DNA from: Ricordea florida
Lineage: Eukaryota; Cnidaria; Anthozoa; Corallimorpharia; Ricordeidae
Length of the DNA: 64,000 nucleotides
Assembly (NCBI GenBank): GCA_949710005.1
Contig: OX453287.1
Coordinates: forward strand, 22,342,285 to 22,406,284
Reading direction: 5' to 3'
Of the stretch, positions 14,268 to 51,794 are shown piece by piece (positions within the stretch are counted from its first letter, which is position 1; the number at the start of each line of letters is the position of its first letter). The notes under the pieces were generated by a model, which saw nothing but the letters and a program-made list of their open reading frames with translations, made no database searches and was not told the origin of the DNA. Both the position numbers and the translations under genes were made by a program.

Positions 14268-17200
14268 CATTATCATTATCATTATCATTACCATTACCAT
14301 TACCATTATCATTATCATCATTATCATTATCATTATCATTATCATTATGTATGATACTTTACGAGAGCTTTCCAGGGAATGGTCACGCAGTATGCTTTGA
14401 TACGAAGATGAAGAAGTTCGAACCACACTGTATAATAAAACAAACAGTACCACAGTACAGTACTGTTCAGTAGCTTTACAAAGAATGGTCACCCTGCATG
14501 GTTTGATCCACAGATGAAAAAGTTAGAACCACACTGTATAGTAAAACAAACAGTACTACAGTACAGTACTGTTTAGTAGCTTTACAAAGAATGGTCACAC
14601 TGCATGGTTTGATACACAGATGAAAAAGTTACAACCACACTGTATAGTAAAACAAACAGTACCACAGTACAGTACTGTTCAGTAGCTTTACAAAGAATGC
14701 TTACACTGCATGGTTTGATACACAGACGAAAAAGTTAGAACCACACTGTATAGTAAAACAACCAGTACCACAATACAGTACTGTTCAGTAGCTTTACAAA
14801 GAATGGTCACACTGCATGGTTTGATCCACAGATGAAAAGTTAGAACCACACTGTATAGTAAAACAAACAGTACCACAGTACAGAACTGTTCAGTAGCTTT
14901 ACAAAGAATTTTCACACTGCGTTGATATATGCATGTCTCCACTCGTACTAAAGCACGAGCATCTCTTGTTTTGGTTTTTCTTAGGACCAGTACAAGTCCA
15001 GTCTTCAAAATGTAGCTTCCGAACAAACGACGATCTTTATTGACGTCAGTTATGCTGATGATGCCAGCAAACAGGTCAGCAAGTGACTCAGTTACGAGTT
15101 AAACTTTTCGTGATCAACATTGTCAAGAGGGAGGGGGTGGGGGCATTAGAGATACTGATGTTGCAATTTTAAGTCATTGAAGCTGCTCAGTATTGTAGCA
15201 ATGTCTCTCGCATTTTAAGAAGTGCGCGCAAAGTGAGATATGGCAATTAAGATGATTGTTGATTCAAGTAGGATGTAATGACAATGTAATACTTAGGTTG
15301 ATTTATTTTTTAGGGTTTTTAAGTCATCATAATTTAATATTAATTAACGTAAGTAGGATTTTGAACTTATTCTACTGTGTTTTATTTAAACTTGACCTTC
15401 TGGACGACGAACTTATTTACAATTAAGGAAACCATGATTTAGAACATGGCTTCCACGTCCGCTAGAACGTTTTTAGAAGTGTTTTTTAAGACTAATTTCA
15501 GTCTGTCAGAATGAATGAATGAAATATCTGACAAGACGCAAAGTCATTTTGGTTATAAAGCGCCAATTGTCGAGAACCTGTCATTCGCGACTCATTTTAT
15601 CCAGTTAAATAAAACGAATTAACTAGCTTTTTGTTTTACCACGTACATGTAGCTCACCCTCGGCGTATGAAGAATGAGAAGGTTGCCGCTTTCTGTACTT
15701 TAGCCAGAAAATATAGATGTTTGACTACATAAAAAAATTCAGTGTAATGTTCTTATTCAGTATTTTGCGAGATAGTGCGCGCGCACATTTTAATCATTGC
15801 TCGCATTTTTCCTCACCCTTGCGGGGCTCGAAAAATAACCATGCAACTCCTGAAATATCTGCGAGTACTGTCGCGCAAAACATCGAATAAGATGTATCTA
15901 TTGTATAGCTACCTCATGCGTTAGGAGCCGTAATAAGCTGCACCCTTGTAAGGAGGAGCCAGGAACCTGTTTGTTGAATTGCCCGGGAACTTACTGGCCA
16001 AGAAGGTTATCTTTGTGATCGTCATCCCAGGCAAACTCGGAAAAAGTGTATCCGAGTTTCTCTTGATAATTCTGACGCTCTGCCACTGAACGAGAGGAGA
16101 CTATTTGGAGCACGGCCATTCAACTAAGTTTTTTCTCCTCTTCTCTTATAAATATTGACCATCTTCATTATATAACCATATACAATTGTGTTTGTTTTTA
16201 AACATCAGGATTAAGCAAACAGCTCTCGGGTAACTTGTACGTTAGGTTGGTTTGTACGCGAAGAAGAACGAAAACATTCGATAGACTGCGAGCCGTAAAG
16301 GGAGCTCCGGCCTCTGAACTTGTCTTTACCACTAAGTTATGGTAATTAAAACTTTGCTTGACTGTCTTGTCGGTAGACAGAAGGCCATCGCTGGGATGTG
16401 CACTTGGATCCGGTGGGGGACGATGCTGACGTTGCAGAAAACAAAAGATGCCTGAGTTTGAAAGCAAACTTCAATCCCTTTCAAGTGGACACTGGGGTGA
16501 ATATTTTTTTGTTTCTTATTTCTTTTTTAAAGAGGAAGGGATTGATAGATAGATCGAACCGTTCATTGCATTGATCGATTGATTGATTGAACTTCAATCC
16601 TTTTAAAGTCGCCATTGCGGTCGGTGTTTCATGCTTTTCATTTCTCACAAAAATGGAAAAGAGTAGATTGATTGATCGATCATTTGATTGATTGATTTAT
16701 GAATTAATCCGTTTATTGATGAGCTCTTCCCGCAGTTTTAAACATTTAATTCAAATTAAATTTTACAGAATGGCTTAGTGTTCGAGCAATCAAACGCCTT
16801 GAAATTTTTGCCAAACGAATCATGGGAACGACTTAGCTTAAGAGATATGGTGTTAATTAAGTGACGCATGTGCAGGATTCTATGATTGTTCTCCTTTATA
16901 TTCTTGTTGATTTGTGGCGTTCTCAGTCAATCTTTATCAAAAGGTGTACACCTAATTAATTATCGCGTTTGTTATTTTTTTTCTGTGCCTCAGGCGTTTC
17001 TTTAATTTCTTTTCTGGTTTCATGCAATTATGATCCAATCTCGTAACCAGAGCCCGCGTCCCCATGACCAGCAGTAAGAACGGGACACGGGCTCTGGGAA
17101 TGAGATTGGTCGTGATCTGGCGGCGACACTCCTGAAGCAACCGCTGTTAATTTGGAGGGAACTAAAAACTTGTGTCATCGATCCCTACCGCTATTTCTTC

Positions 17201-19736
17201 TTACTCTGGCTTCCCAATAGTAAACGCCCCAGGGAAGACTTGGGCCCGAAATGTTAAGGGACGGACCATTAGAGAAGTGATGGGGAATTTTCAGCTTGCA
17301 CGAATTTTTTTTTTCGCTCACTGCTTGTGCAGGAATTTTTTTTTCAGGTGAACCCCTCTGCACGAATTTTTTTTACTACGTGTGAAAAAGTCACAATTGG
17401 ACCTTCCTTCTGCATGAATTTTTTTTTTACATTCTTCTTTGCATGAATTTTTTTCTTGGCATTTTCCCTTGCATGATTTTTTTTTCTGTTTCCTCCCCCC
17501 CCCCCCCCCCCCACTATCACTTTTCTAATGGTCCGTCCCTAAAAAAGAAGCGGCTTCGTTTTTTTCCTCTACGTTACGAATCCCCGTCGTGGTTCAAATG
17601 CATCTGCTTGGTCCTAATGCACATGCTTTATGTCGAAGGTTCAGGGGAAGAAATGTACAGGGACGATGTTTACAAAGAAAAGTCAGGATTTGCTACATAG
17701 GAATCCCGACTTAACGCAAAAGTGCGTCTACTTTTAAGAGGAATGACTGTCATCTTTTTCTGTTTTTTTTTTTTTTCTGATTTTATGATTCTATGACATA
17801 TTTGCCAGGGAGACTATAGTTCTGTGTGCAGTTCAACCAACATGTTGCGATGCGAGGTTGGAGATTTGTCGGGTAAACACATGGCATATGCAGTTGGTGG
17901 TGGCAGAGAGGTCTTCAACGATATTAATCTTCAGTTATTTGGCCCAAACTCTGGTAAGAATTTGATTTAAAACGATGGCGATCGTCAATGTGGCTTTCAA
18001 AACTCCTGCAACTGAAATCACCAGAATTTAGATTCAAAATAATGAAATTTACACACCATATCCTGTTTAAGGAAGTCGATTGATTTTTTGTAAGGGTTTC
18101 GCCTTAAGTTGGGAGGATTTAGGTGGGCGCGGTGAATTGACTAGTGTCAACTAGTGTTTAATGGTGCACTCCGTACTTTTTTCAATATCGTACATTGAGG
18201 ACGCCCTACGATCAAAATAAGGCAATCAGGCCTTTTTTTCGGGCCAGCTTCGATCGGGAAACAGATCGTCCTATCTAACTTAAAACCGATTTATAATATA
18301 TATCCGGTAAAACACGCCCGCGCATTGCGCAAGGTGAGAAAAGGAGAGACGTTATCGAAGTAAGTAGTATGAAAGAATTGATTTCGATCTCTCATAAAGG
18401 TGGATGTTGGCCACCAAAAATTCAGTAAAAATATATCAAAAGATAGATCGGATAACACCAAAAAGGAGCCAAAAAGAGTATGAAGTTTATATATATATAT
18501 ATATATAAACGTTTTATATATATATACGTTTTATATTATTTATTTATATAAAACGTTTGAAAAAGCAAGGACGGACAACTTCTGACGATAAAAAAGTTAA
18601 AAAGTTAAAAATTTAATAGAAAACGTTTCGGTCTTAGACCTTCGTCAGTTACAGGAGAAAAAGGACGAAAACTAAGTTTAAATACGGTTACAGTGTGGGA
18701 GATTACATACCGAAATGAAAAATACTATCGTGCTATTAATACATCGTGATTAATACAATACAGGGAAAAAAAATGCAAAACGAGAAATACAATGCTGTAC
18801 TATAAATTGCGTCATACAGGGTGATAATTAATAGACCAAACGAAAAAGATACAATACTGTGCAAAAATTACATTATAGAGCGTGATAATTGCAGAACTAG
18901 GTTAAATTCAACCTAAAAACTAAAATAGTTAAAATAGATAAAACGGACTCTTGCAATGCGGTAAATATAACGGGAAAACTAGTTTACAAAGATATGCAGA
19001 AGAAACCTACGTTTACGCTGGACAAGGTTAATACCAAAATCCCAAATCGAGGCCTTTGGAGCATTAAAGGGTTGACAAACAACAAAATCCCTGGAGGGGC
19101 CCTTTTGTTGTTTGTCAACCCTTTAATGCTCCAAAGGCCTCGATTTGGGATTTTGGTATTAACCTTGTCCAGCGTAAACGTAGGTTTCTTCTGCATATCT
19201 TTGTAAACTAGTTTTCCCGTTATATTTACCGCATTACAAGAGTCCGTTTTATCTATTTTAACTATTTTAGTTTTTAGGTTGAATTTAACCTAGTTCTGCA
19301 ATTATCACGCTCTATAATGTAATTTTTGCACAGTATTGTATCTTTTTCGTTTGGTCTATTAATTATCACCCTGTATGACGCAATTTATAGTACAGCATTG
19401 TATTTCTCGTTTTGCATTTTTTTTTTCCCTGTATTGTATTAATCACGATGTATTAATAGCACGATAGTATTTTTCATTTCGGTATGTAATCTCCCACACT
19501 GTGAATGTATTTAAACTTAGTTTTCGTCCTTTTTCTCCTGTAACTGACGAAGGTCTAAGACCGAAACGTTTTCTATTAAATTTTTAACTTTTTAACTTTT
19601 TTATCGTCAGAAGTTGTCCGTCCTTGCTTTTTCAAACGTTTTTAAATTCATTTTTGTGGTGAGGCTTGGACTGTGAATCTTCATTGATCCTCCTGACGCA
19701 GTGGCATTCTTTGTTGGCTTGAGGCATTTTATAACC

Positions 19737-19778
<42 letters not shown>

Positions 19779-19994
19779 GTAAAAGTTAATTAATCGTAAA
19801 ACAGTGCTCAATACGTGAACGTAGAGCGAAGTAGTTGTTGCGGGAGAAAAAACACACAAACAAACTACAGGTTTATCCCTACAAGCCTGTTTCGTGGTTG
19901 CCCACTCATCAGGGGATATCCCCTGATGAGTGGGCAACCACGAAACAGGCTTGTAGGGATAAACCTGTAGTTTGTTTGTGTGTTTTTTCTCCCG

Positions 19995-20047
<53 letters not shown>

Positions 20048-22134
20048 ATGTGTTGTAGTTTGTTTCTGTGATTACACGCGATTTCTTTATTTTTAGTTGC
20101 TGGACGTGGCATCGCAGTGCGTTCAAAGGATTCTGGCTCATCCATCATTGCCTGCGCAAATATCTATGCAGATTCTTCCCTTTTTGTGGAAAAAAAACTG
20201 ATAGATGTACATCAACCTGACTTTTCAGAGTAAGTAAAACTTTACTACACTATTTTCATTCCCTCAAAAGTCCCGATTACGGCTTTGATAGTCCCGACTT
20301 CACAAAGAACTGGTTATTTACGTAACGTTCGGCACGTTCTTTCATTTAATTTTTCAGCAGATTTTCCATCCTTTTTAAATTTAACGTTCTGGTGCGGCAG
20401 TTTCTTCCTCTTTCACGTTACGGAGTTTGTAGGGTGCAATTATGCCCCACCCTCCCCTCAGCGCCTCCGCAATTTCACCAAAATTCCCCCCACTCTATGT
20501 CTTATACAAATTGTTTCCTCTTATTCTACTGAATCTCACTCATTAAGTAACTCAGAAACCTCCCTTTCACTGAATACTGCCGGACGAAAAAGAAAGCTTC
20601 TCTGCCCAAGTTGCGCAGGTAAATGCGAATCTAATTCTACCACTGTCGCCTCAGTGCGCATATGTGTGGCTTCAACTTACCCTTATTACATTTTGACGTT
20701 TTCATTTCAAGCCACGTCCCACAACTTTCCCATTTTTCATCACCTTGACATTCATAATGTGGGACCCCAGAGCTCATCTGGTAGCTGTGCCATGCTGATG
20801 AGGCCTAACAAGGCCGAAACAGTTGTCCATGGCTGCTGGCTTTTGAGCTCAATTTGTCATTTTTTTTGGTAGCAATAGGGTTTTATCCTACATATACTAT
20901 ATATACTACATTTTGACGTTGTCATTTTAAGCCACATCCCACAACCCTACAATTTTTAATGCACCGTAAGTTTCTCTTTTACTCGTTTCATCTTAACTTA
21001 AATGTTGAATCGTCTGCTTAGTGGGCATTTCCAATACGTTTTACCATAGAGCCGTTTCTAAGAGGCCAATCAAAACAGATGTGCGCAGGCTAATAAGCCA
21101 ATCACAATCAAGCTTAATACTTGTCGTTACACCATGATTCACGAATCACGATTTCCCGCGCATCTGATTGGTTAAAATGGAGGCGTGAAATTTAAGTATT
21201 TTGCCAAACAAAACCAAGCGCGGACTGATTTCGACAATGAGTGTAAAACGTCTGACTGACTATAAAAAGTCATTCGGCCATGCTAGACTGCTTGTCCTCT
21301 GGAGCATGGCTCTATTCTTTGCGCATCATATCCTAAACGGTCAGAATACTCTGGCCTCCTGTTTACAGATTAATAACAGTACGTACACGTCATTGAACTG
21401 CCTTTTTCGGTTCTTACTGGGAAACTATTAATCAAATATTGATATAAGTCATAAAAACCCATATTTCAGACGTAAGTAATGAGTGACAGTCGCAGAATTT
21501 CTTTCACATTTAACGCTAAAAATTGAAACAAAAAGTGTCTACCGGTCAGCTACAATTTTTTCTGAGCTTTCTTCTAAAACTGCGACTTGCCTAGTAAACT
21601 CAATCAGAGAGAGGGAACTTTCTACCTTAGCATTTTTTGTATGGAAATTCGTACCTTTGAGAAGACCAGTCAGACTTTTTCTTTGCTTCTAGAGTCGACT
21701 CATTCGAGAAACGCTGTACAAAAATTCACTTTCATTTAGCACCCCTTTGTGAGCTATTGCTGGCCATATGCAATAGTTGCTGCATAAAATCACTTTGTGC
21801 GAGAATTAATATTTTGTTTTGCAAAAACTTTTAGGTTTTATTTCTTTTGTTTTTAGAAGTGACTTCGTTAACGTTATGGCCAACAAGCTGAATATTCCAA
21901 AATGGCGCATATTCAATGTCCGAACAGAGAAAGGCGAATTTGCTGGATGTCATACTATAAAGTTTGGGATCATAGGAACAGGTATTTATCGTACCACATT
22001 ATTACAACAGTTAGATAAGTTGAAGTTGCGTGGTCACCGATGCTACCGTCACTTGAGGGAAGTTAATAATAGTATTAAAAATAATGATAATAATGATAAC
22101 GATACCGATAATGATAATGATGATGATAGTAATG

Positions 22135-22183
<49 letters not shown>

Positions 22184-22805
22184 TGATGTGACAGTTTGTT
22201 GACACAAGATTCTTTTTTTCTCCTCTGGCCACAGCTGATCAGGTTAGTGGACCATCGGACAAACTTGACGACATTGTGGGGAACCGTCCCGCAGAACTTG
22301 GGGATTATAAACCTCGGAATGACGAGTGCGAAGGTTCGTATACTGTACGGGTGCTACTAAAAAGTAGGTGATTAAAAAAACTCTCCGTAGACTTTAAGTT
22401 ACTCACTCTTTACCTGACCAAGTCTTTATCGTAGCCTCAACCTCGTTCCCAGGGCTTTTCCCTAGAAAGAAAAATGGCGAAAAAGCCCTGGGAACGAGGT
22501 TGATCGTAGCCTGACTTAGCTAAGAACCATAGGGAGATGTTGGCTAAAACTCGGACTTCAAGTTGTGACTTGTCTTGTGCTCTGTTCCTCTTTGGTGAGG
22601 AATGTTGTTTCCCGACTCCGATACTCTTCCGGTTTAATCAATTAAAACGTGACCCACTCTGATATTGTGTTAGAGACCATTTCTCTTTTTTCAATTTACA
22701 GAGCCGAAACCTGGAAGTGGGGCACGTGATAATCACGTGGGCAGCTTGTTGCTTGTCATGGCTGTCGCCTTCGTGGTTTTTGTGAAAGTTCTGATGTTCG
22801 TGTAA
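2018..22805 (+). CDS. Secreted, probably GPI-anchored SOD-repeat protein (10 exons)
   Basis: Exons read 2018-2057, 11310-12539, 12824-13095, 14985-15074, 16377-16496, 17809-17953, 20097-20229, 21860-21981, 22235-22333 and 22702-22805. All junctions are GT-AG and the phases agree, giving 784 residues and a TAA stop. Exon 1 plus the start of exon 2 form a signal peptide (MKFAFAGLILLFA then VCLLQSATA). The body has about four Cu/Zn-SOD-like repeats, each with a GDLS/GDLW turn and a late LFG..xxIxGRxxV strand followed by a Cys. Repeat 3 keeps GYHVH and GGHWNP, matching copper-ligand positions; repeats 1, 2 and 4 have lost most of them. The C-terminus ends in a hydrophobic stretch with nothing after it, typical of a GPI-anchor signal. 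The nearest family I know is animal Cu-only SOD-repeat proteins; SOD activity is not certain. Introns are packed with repeats, intron 1 alone being 9.25 kb. Confidence 0.85.
3115..3612 (-). mobile_element. tRNA-derived SINE-like element
   Basis: On the minus strand a tRNA-like head at about 3607-3530 has an A box (TTAGCTCATTTGGTAGAGC) and a B box (GGTTCAAACCC). About 400 bases of body follow, ending in an ATTT-rich tail at 3120-3150. The body matches a second, headless copy at 56697-56935. The head alone would fold as a tRNA, but the attached body and tail mark it as a SINE rather than a tRNA gene. Confidence 0.65.
3812..4757. mobile_element. Possible non-autonomous DNA element with short inverted ends
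   Basis: GTGGTTACTCC near 3813 is matched in inverted form by GGAGTAACCAC near 4744. The 0.9 kb between them has no coding potential. The repeat is short and no target duplication was established, so this is tentative. Confidence 0.3.
5447..5568. repeat. Short foldback element
   Basis: CCCTACTTCATTATGCATGC near 5451 recurs in inverted form near 5545 (AGCATGCATAATGAAGTAGG), with about 75 bases between. It has no coding content and looks like a small MITE or hairpin in intron 1 of the SOD-repeat gene. Confidence 0.6.
5930..7046 (+). pseudogene. Degenerate non-LTR retrotransposon (LINE) reverse transcriptase
   Basis: Three-frame reading gives reverse-transcriptase blocks in order: GIFLDLSKAFDTVNHNVL, then KLEHYGIRGIVKEWFMSYL, a GVPKGSVL-like block, the segment ANRLSLNVDKSNFVIFHPP, and a C-terminal stretch ending QSFLQSY before a stop. 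The blocks are spread over several frames with internal stops, so the copy is dead. The catalytic FADD-type block has become FGDDSN in another frame. The style resembles CR1/Rex-like LINEs common in cnidarians, but clade assignment is a guess. The 5' part is missing and the element lies within intron 1 of the SOD-repeat gene. Confidence 0.8.
7290..7500 (+). mobile_element. tRNA-derived SINE with TTTGA tail
   Basis: The head GGTTGGCGCAGTGGCGTAAG supplies an A-box-like segment and TGGGTTCGATTCCC supplies a B box at about 7346-7359. A body of about 100 bases follows, then repeated TTTGATTTGA units. This is the standard layout of a short tRNA-derived SINE with a simple-repeat tail. It is about 210 bases long. 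Confidence 0.7.
8043..9452. mobile_element. DNA transposon with CAGGGTC inverted ends and GGAGCC subterminal repeats
   Basis: The ends are CAGGGTCTCAAAGGGG at 8043 and, inverted, CAGGGTCCCAAAGGGG at 9452: 16 bases with one mismatch. CATAAT directly flanks both sides (8037-8042 and 9453-9458) as a likely target duplication. Both subterminal regions (8072-8205 and 9322-9433) are built from GGAGCCC/GGAGCCT units in the same direction. The interior contains one exon-like open frame. The superfamily is uncertain; CAGGG ends suggest hAT, but the 6-base duplication does not fit the usual 8. Confidence 0.65.
8687..9029 (-). CDS. Exon-like open frame inside the CAGGGTC transposon, unknown protein
   Basis: From the ATG at 9029 the frame encodes about 114 residues starting MSESGGFKEADLLDATACL and ends at a good donor site (GTAAGTACC) at 8686-8678 on the minus strand. 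Upstream, the frame stays open to about 9092 without another ATG. I recognise no domain. The residues are varied and globular-looking, with CHRW and LCNTQDEWLIYRDFLSD segments. A donor without an evident downstream exon inside the element suggests a captured host exon or a remnant of the element's own spliced gene. Confidence 0.4.
9716..10305. repeat. Inverted arrays of TCGAGAG/TCGAGGG heptamers
   Basis: Left arm (about 9718-9790) and right arm (about 10240-10303) each contain several GTCGAGAGTCGAGGG-type units followed by GTAACTTAAAAAA and AT-rich sequence, in opposite orientation. The 450 bases between have no supported gene. They could be ends of a non-autonomous element. Confidence 0.55.
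12555..12640 (-). repeat. tRNA-like fragment
   Basis: On the minus strand TATAGCTCAGTGGTAGAGCG resembles an A box and D-arm, followed by an anticodon-arm-like segment, but the B box is disrupted right at the exon 2 end. A related piece lies at 16060-16125. Probably SINE heads rather than tRNA genes. Confidence 0.4.
13797..13906. repeat. Foldback repeat of about 108 bases
   Basis: CAATTATTCCAC near 13798 and the inverse GTGGAATAATTG near 13891 are the ends of two arms that also share CGTATATGAGCTATAGCCAAC in inverted form. The centre is CGGCGCTACGCGCC. It is a MITE-like hairpin in intron 3 of the SOD-repeat gene. Confidence 0.65.
14118..14348. repeat. TTATCA-type microsatellite
   Basis: About 230 bases consist of ATTATC, ATCATT and ATTACC variants in tandem. 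It is directly followed by the 106-bp satellite array. The open frames across it are composition artefacts. Confidence 0.9.
14360..14925. repeat. 106-bp satellite array, copy in the SOD-repeat gene
   Basis: Five to six units of about 106 bases are present, each containing TTCAGTAGCTTTACAAAGAA, CACACTGCATGGTTTGAT, CACAGATGAAAAAGTTAGAA and CAAACAGTACCACAGTACAG. The same unit forms the larger array at 26556-27805 and flanks the Polinton. The array ends about 60 bases before exon 4. Confidence 0.9.
16060..16125 (-). repeat. tRNA-like fragment
   Basis: On the minus strand GTTCAGTGGCAGAGCGTCAG resembles the A-box half of a tRNA-like SINE head. The companion at 12555-12640 shares the following GAG...GGCCAT context. 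No complete tRNA is formed. Confidence 0.35.
17031..17111. repeat. Foldback element of the CTCGTTCCCAG family, divergent copy
   Basis: CCAATCTCGTAACCAGAGCC is followed about 40 bases later by the inverted GGGCTCTGGGAATGAGATTGG. Related hairpins lie at 22436-22503 and 56947-57023. Confidence 0.6.
17257..17540. mobile_element. MITE, AGGGACGGACC family, copy 1
   Basis: AGGGACGGACCATTAGAGAA at 17257 is matched by inverted TTCTAATGGTCCGTCCCT ending at 17540. The interior repeats a TGCATGAATTTTTTT/TGCACGAATTTTTTT motif six or seven times. A second copy lies at 44428-44729. Confidence 0.8.
18551..19641. mobile_element. 1.09 kb near-perfect palindrome
   Basis: Two arms of about 535 bases (18551-19087 and 19103-19641) are inverted copies separated by a 15-base spacer. 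The open frames 18984-19196 (minus) and 18994-19206 (plus) are mirror images of one another. Each arm carries the motif CTGACGAAGGTCTAAGACC followed by GAAACG. It is flanked by TA-rich microsatellite on the left and followed by one within 100 bases on the right. This is a foldback transposon or head-to-head duplicate in intron 6 of the SOD-repeat gene. Confidence 0.85.
19741..19775. repeat. TA microsatellite
   Basis: About 17 TA units sit immediately before the foldback repeat at 19832-20003, and a further TA/TG run follows it at 20002-20047. Confidence 0.9.
19832..20003. mobile_element. Foldback element with hammerhead-like core, copy 1
   Basis: TAGTTGTTGCGGGAG at 19832 and CTCCCGCAACAACTA ending at 20003 bound two inverted arms meeting at GGGGATATCCCC. 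Each strand carries CTGATGAG, a GTGG-GCAA-CCAC hairpin and CGAAAC (plus strand 19923-19946), followed by CCTGTA at 19964-19969. This fits a hammerhead ribozyme core. A second copy lies at 52239-52410, with flanking sequence in the opposite orientation. Confidence 0.75.
20688..20966 (+). mobile_element. Hammerhead-containing direct-repeat unit, possible Penelope-like or retrozyme remnant
   Basis: Direct repeats starting ACATTTTGACGTT lie at 20688 and 20908, 220 bases apart. Each continues with TCATTT, AAGCCAC and TCCCACAAC. Between them is CTGATGAG (20795), stem GCCT-AACA-AGGC and CGAAAC (20815), with CTGT at 20785 able to pair with ACAG at 20819. Tandem units carrying hammerheads are a known feature of Penelope-like elements and retrozymes; no reverse transcriptase is present here. 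Confidence 0.55.
22075..22192. repeat. AAT/GATAAT microsatellite
   Basis: A run of AATGATAAT variants grades into pure AAT units between exons 8 and 9 of the SOD-repeat gene. Confidence 0.9.
22436..22503. repeat. Foldback element of the CTCGTTCCCAG family
   Basis: CAACCTCGTTCCCAGGGCTT and its inverse AAGCCCTGGGAACGAGGTTG bracket a loop of about 25 bases, giving an almost perfect hairpin. Confidence 0.75.
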
Positions 22806-23800
22806 CTGAAGTTAGGCAGCACATAACCACTTGTAATGAATCCCCGAAATTCTGTCAGACCAAGGGGTCGTTCAGTATTCTTTAATTCTAGTTTTGTAAT
22901 GAATTTGAACATTTTAGCCGAGGATTATTCCCAACAGATATAGTACAGAGAGCAACTTACAACACTGAGATTTGCCACGTCAGCATATTAAATTTAATAG
23001 GAATAAAGACCAGCACGAGAATACAACACAGTTCATGCTCATTTTGTTTCTAACCCGTTTTCTTCTGCAAAGGATCAATCTACAACTTCTCCTAACAACA
23101 TCAATTCATGTTCAAACTAACAAGTGATAAGAATTGAATAATTTTCCGTGCGGTAAGTGGTTTATTTAATCGGTAATGAGATTCCTTGGCAGGATTTCTT
23201 CGAATAAAAGCTGTATTCTCACTGCAGAAATCTTAGACCAAGGCTTCAGTAGAGAAAATCATTGTACAATCAAAAATCCGAAAAGTTGATTTCCACGGGT
23301 GCTAACATCCTACAGGTTCTCAGGTGTGAATTTTTTAATTATATTTGAACTTTTGCTGGCAAATCTTACGCCTACAACTCGTTTTTACGTGACGATGTTA
23401 TTTTTGGTCAGTTGTGCGTTTGCTCTCACTTGGGACCAGTCCCTTTTGACCGGCCCCGTCCACCACCCTCTTCAGTGAAACCAAGCAAACGCCTCACCAC
23501 TGCTCCAGCGTTAACCCCTTTGAACACTCCCAACACCGACCAATGGGTAACTTTTCCTTACAATTCCAATTCATTATTAAGCAAACAAATGATAAGAATT
23601 AAGAAAATGATCAACATGTGGATTCTGAATTGATCAAACTCAGTAAGGAAAATCAAATTTCAGAACTTGGGAGTGAACAGTGAGATATGACAAAATTATT
23701 GATTAATCACCAGTTGGTGGCCAGTGACATTAAATGGCGTCAGACATTTAGAAATGACGCGTTTCACGCATGAATTCAACTCGACAAGCCTCAGGGCATA
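22806..23800. other. 3' UTR of the SOD-repeat gene and short intergenic region
   Basis: An AATAAA at 23002-23007 lies about 200 bases after the stop and is a plausible polyadenylation signal. No other gene is seen before the astacin start at 23801. The gap between the two same-strand host genes is under 1 kb, and it must include the astacin promoter. Confidence 0.55.

Positions 23801-51794
<27,994 letters not shown>

Noticed and set aside
14112-14492. Open frames of Ile/Met or Leu/Ser repeats on both strands
   Set aside because: They are translations of the TTATCA microsatellite and have no gene structure.
18984-19206. Two identical 70-residue frames on opposite strands
   Set aside because: They are mirror images caused by the palindrome, not two genes.
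19740-20148. Overlapping frames with Ile-Tyr runs
   Set aside because: Produced by TA microsatellite and the foldback element.
20285-20872. 195-residue plus-strand frame in SOD-repeat intron 7
   Set aside because: No domain character, and it runs through the hammerhead-containing repeat, so it is taken as chance.
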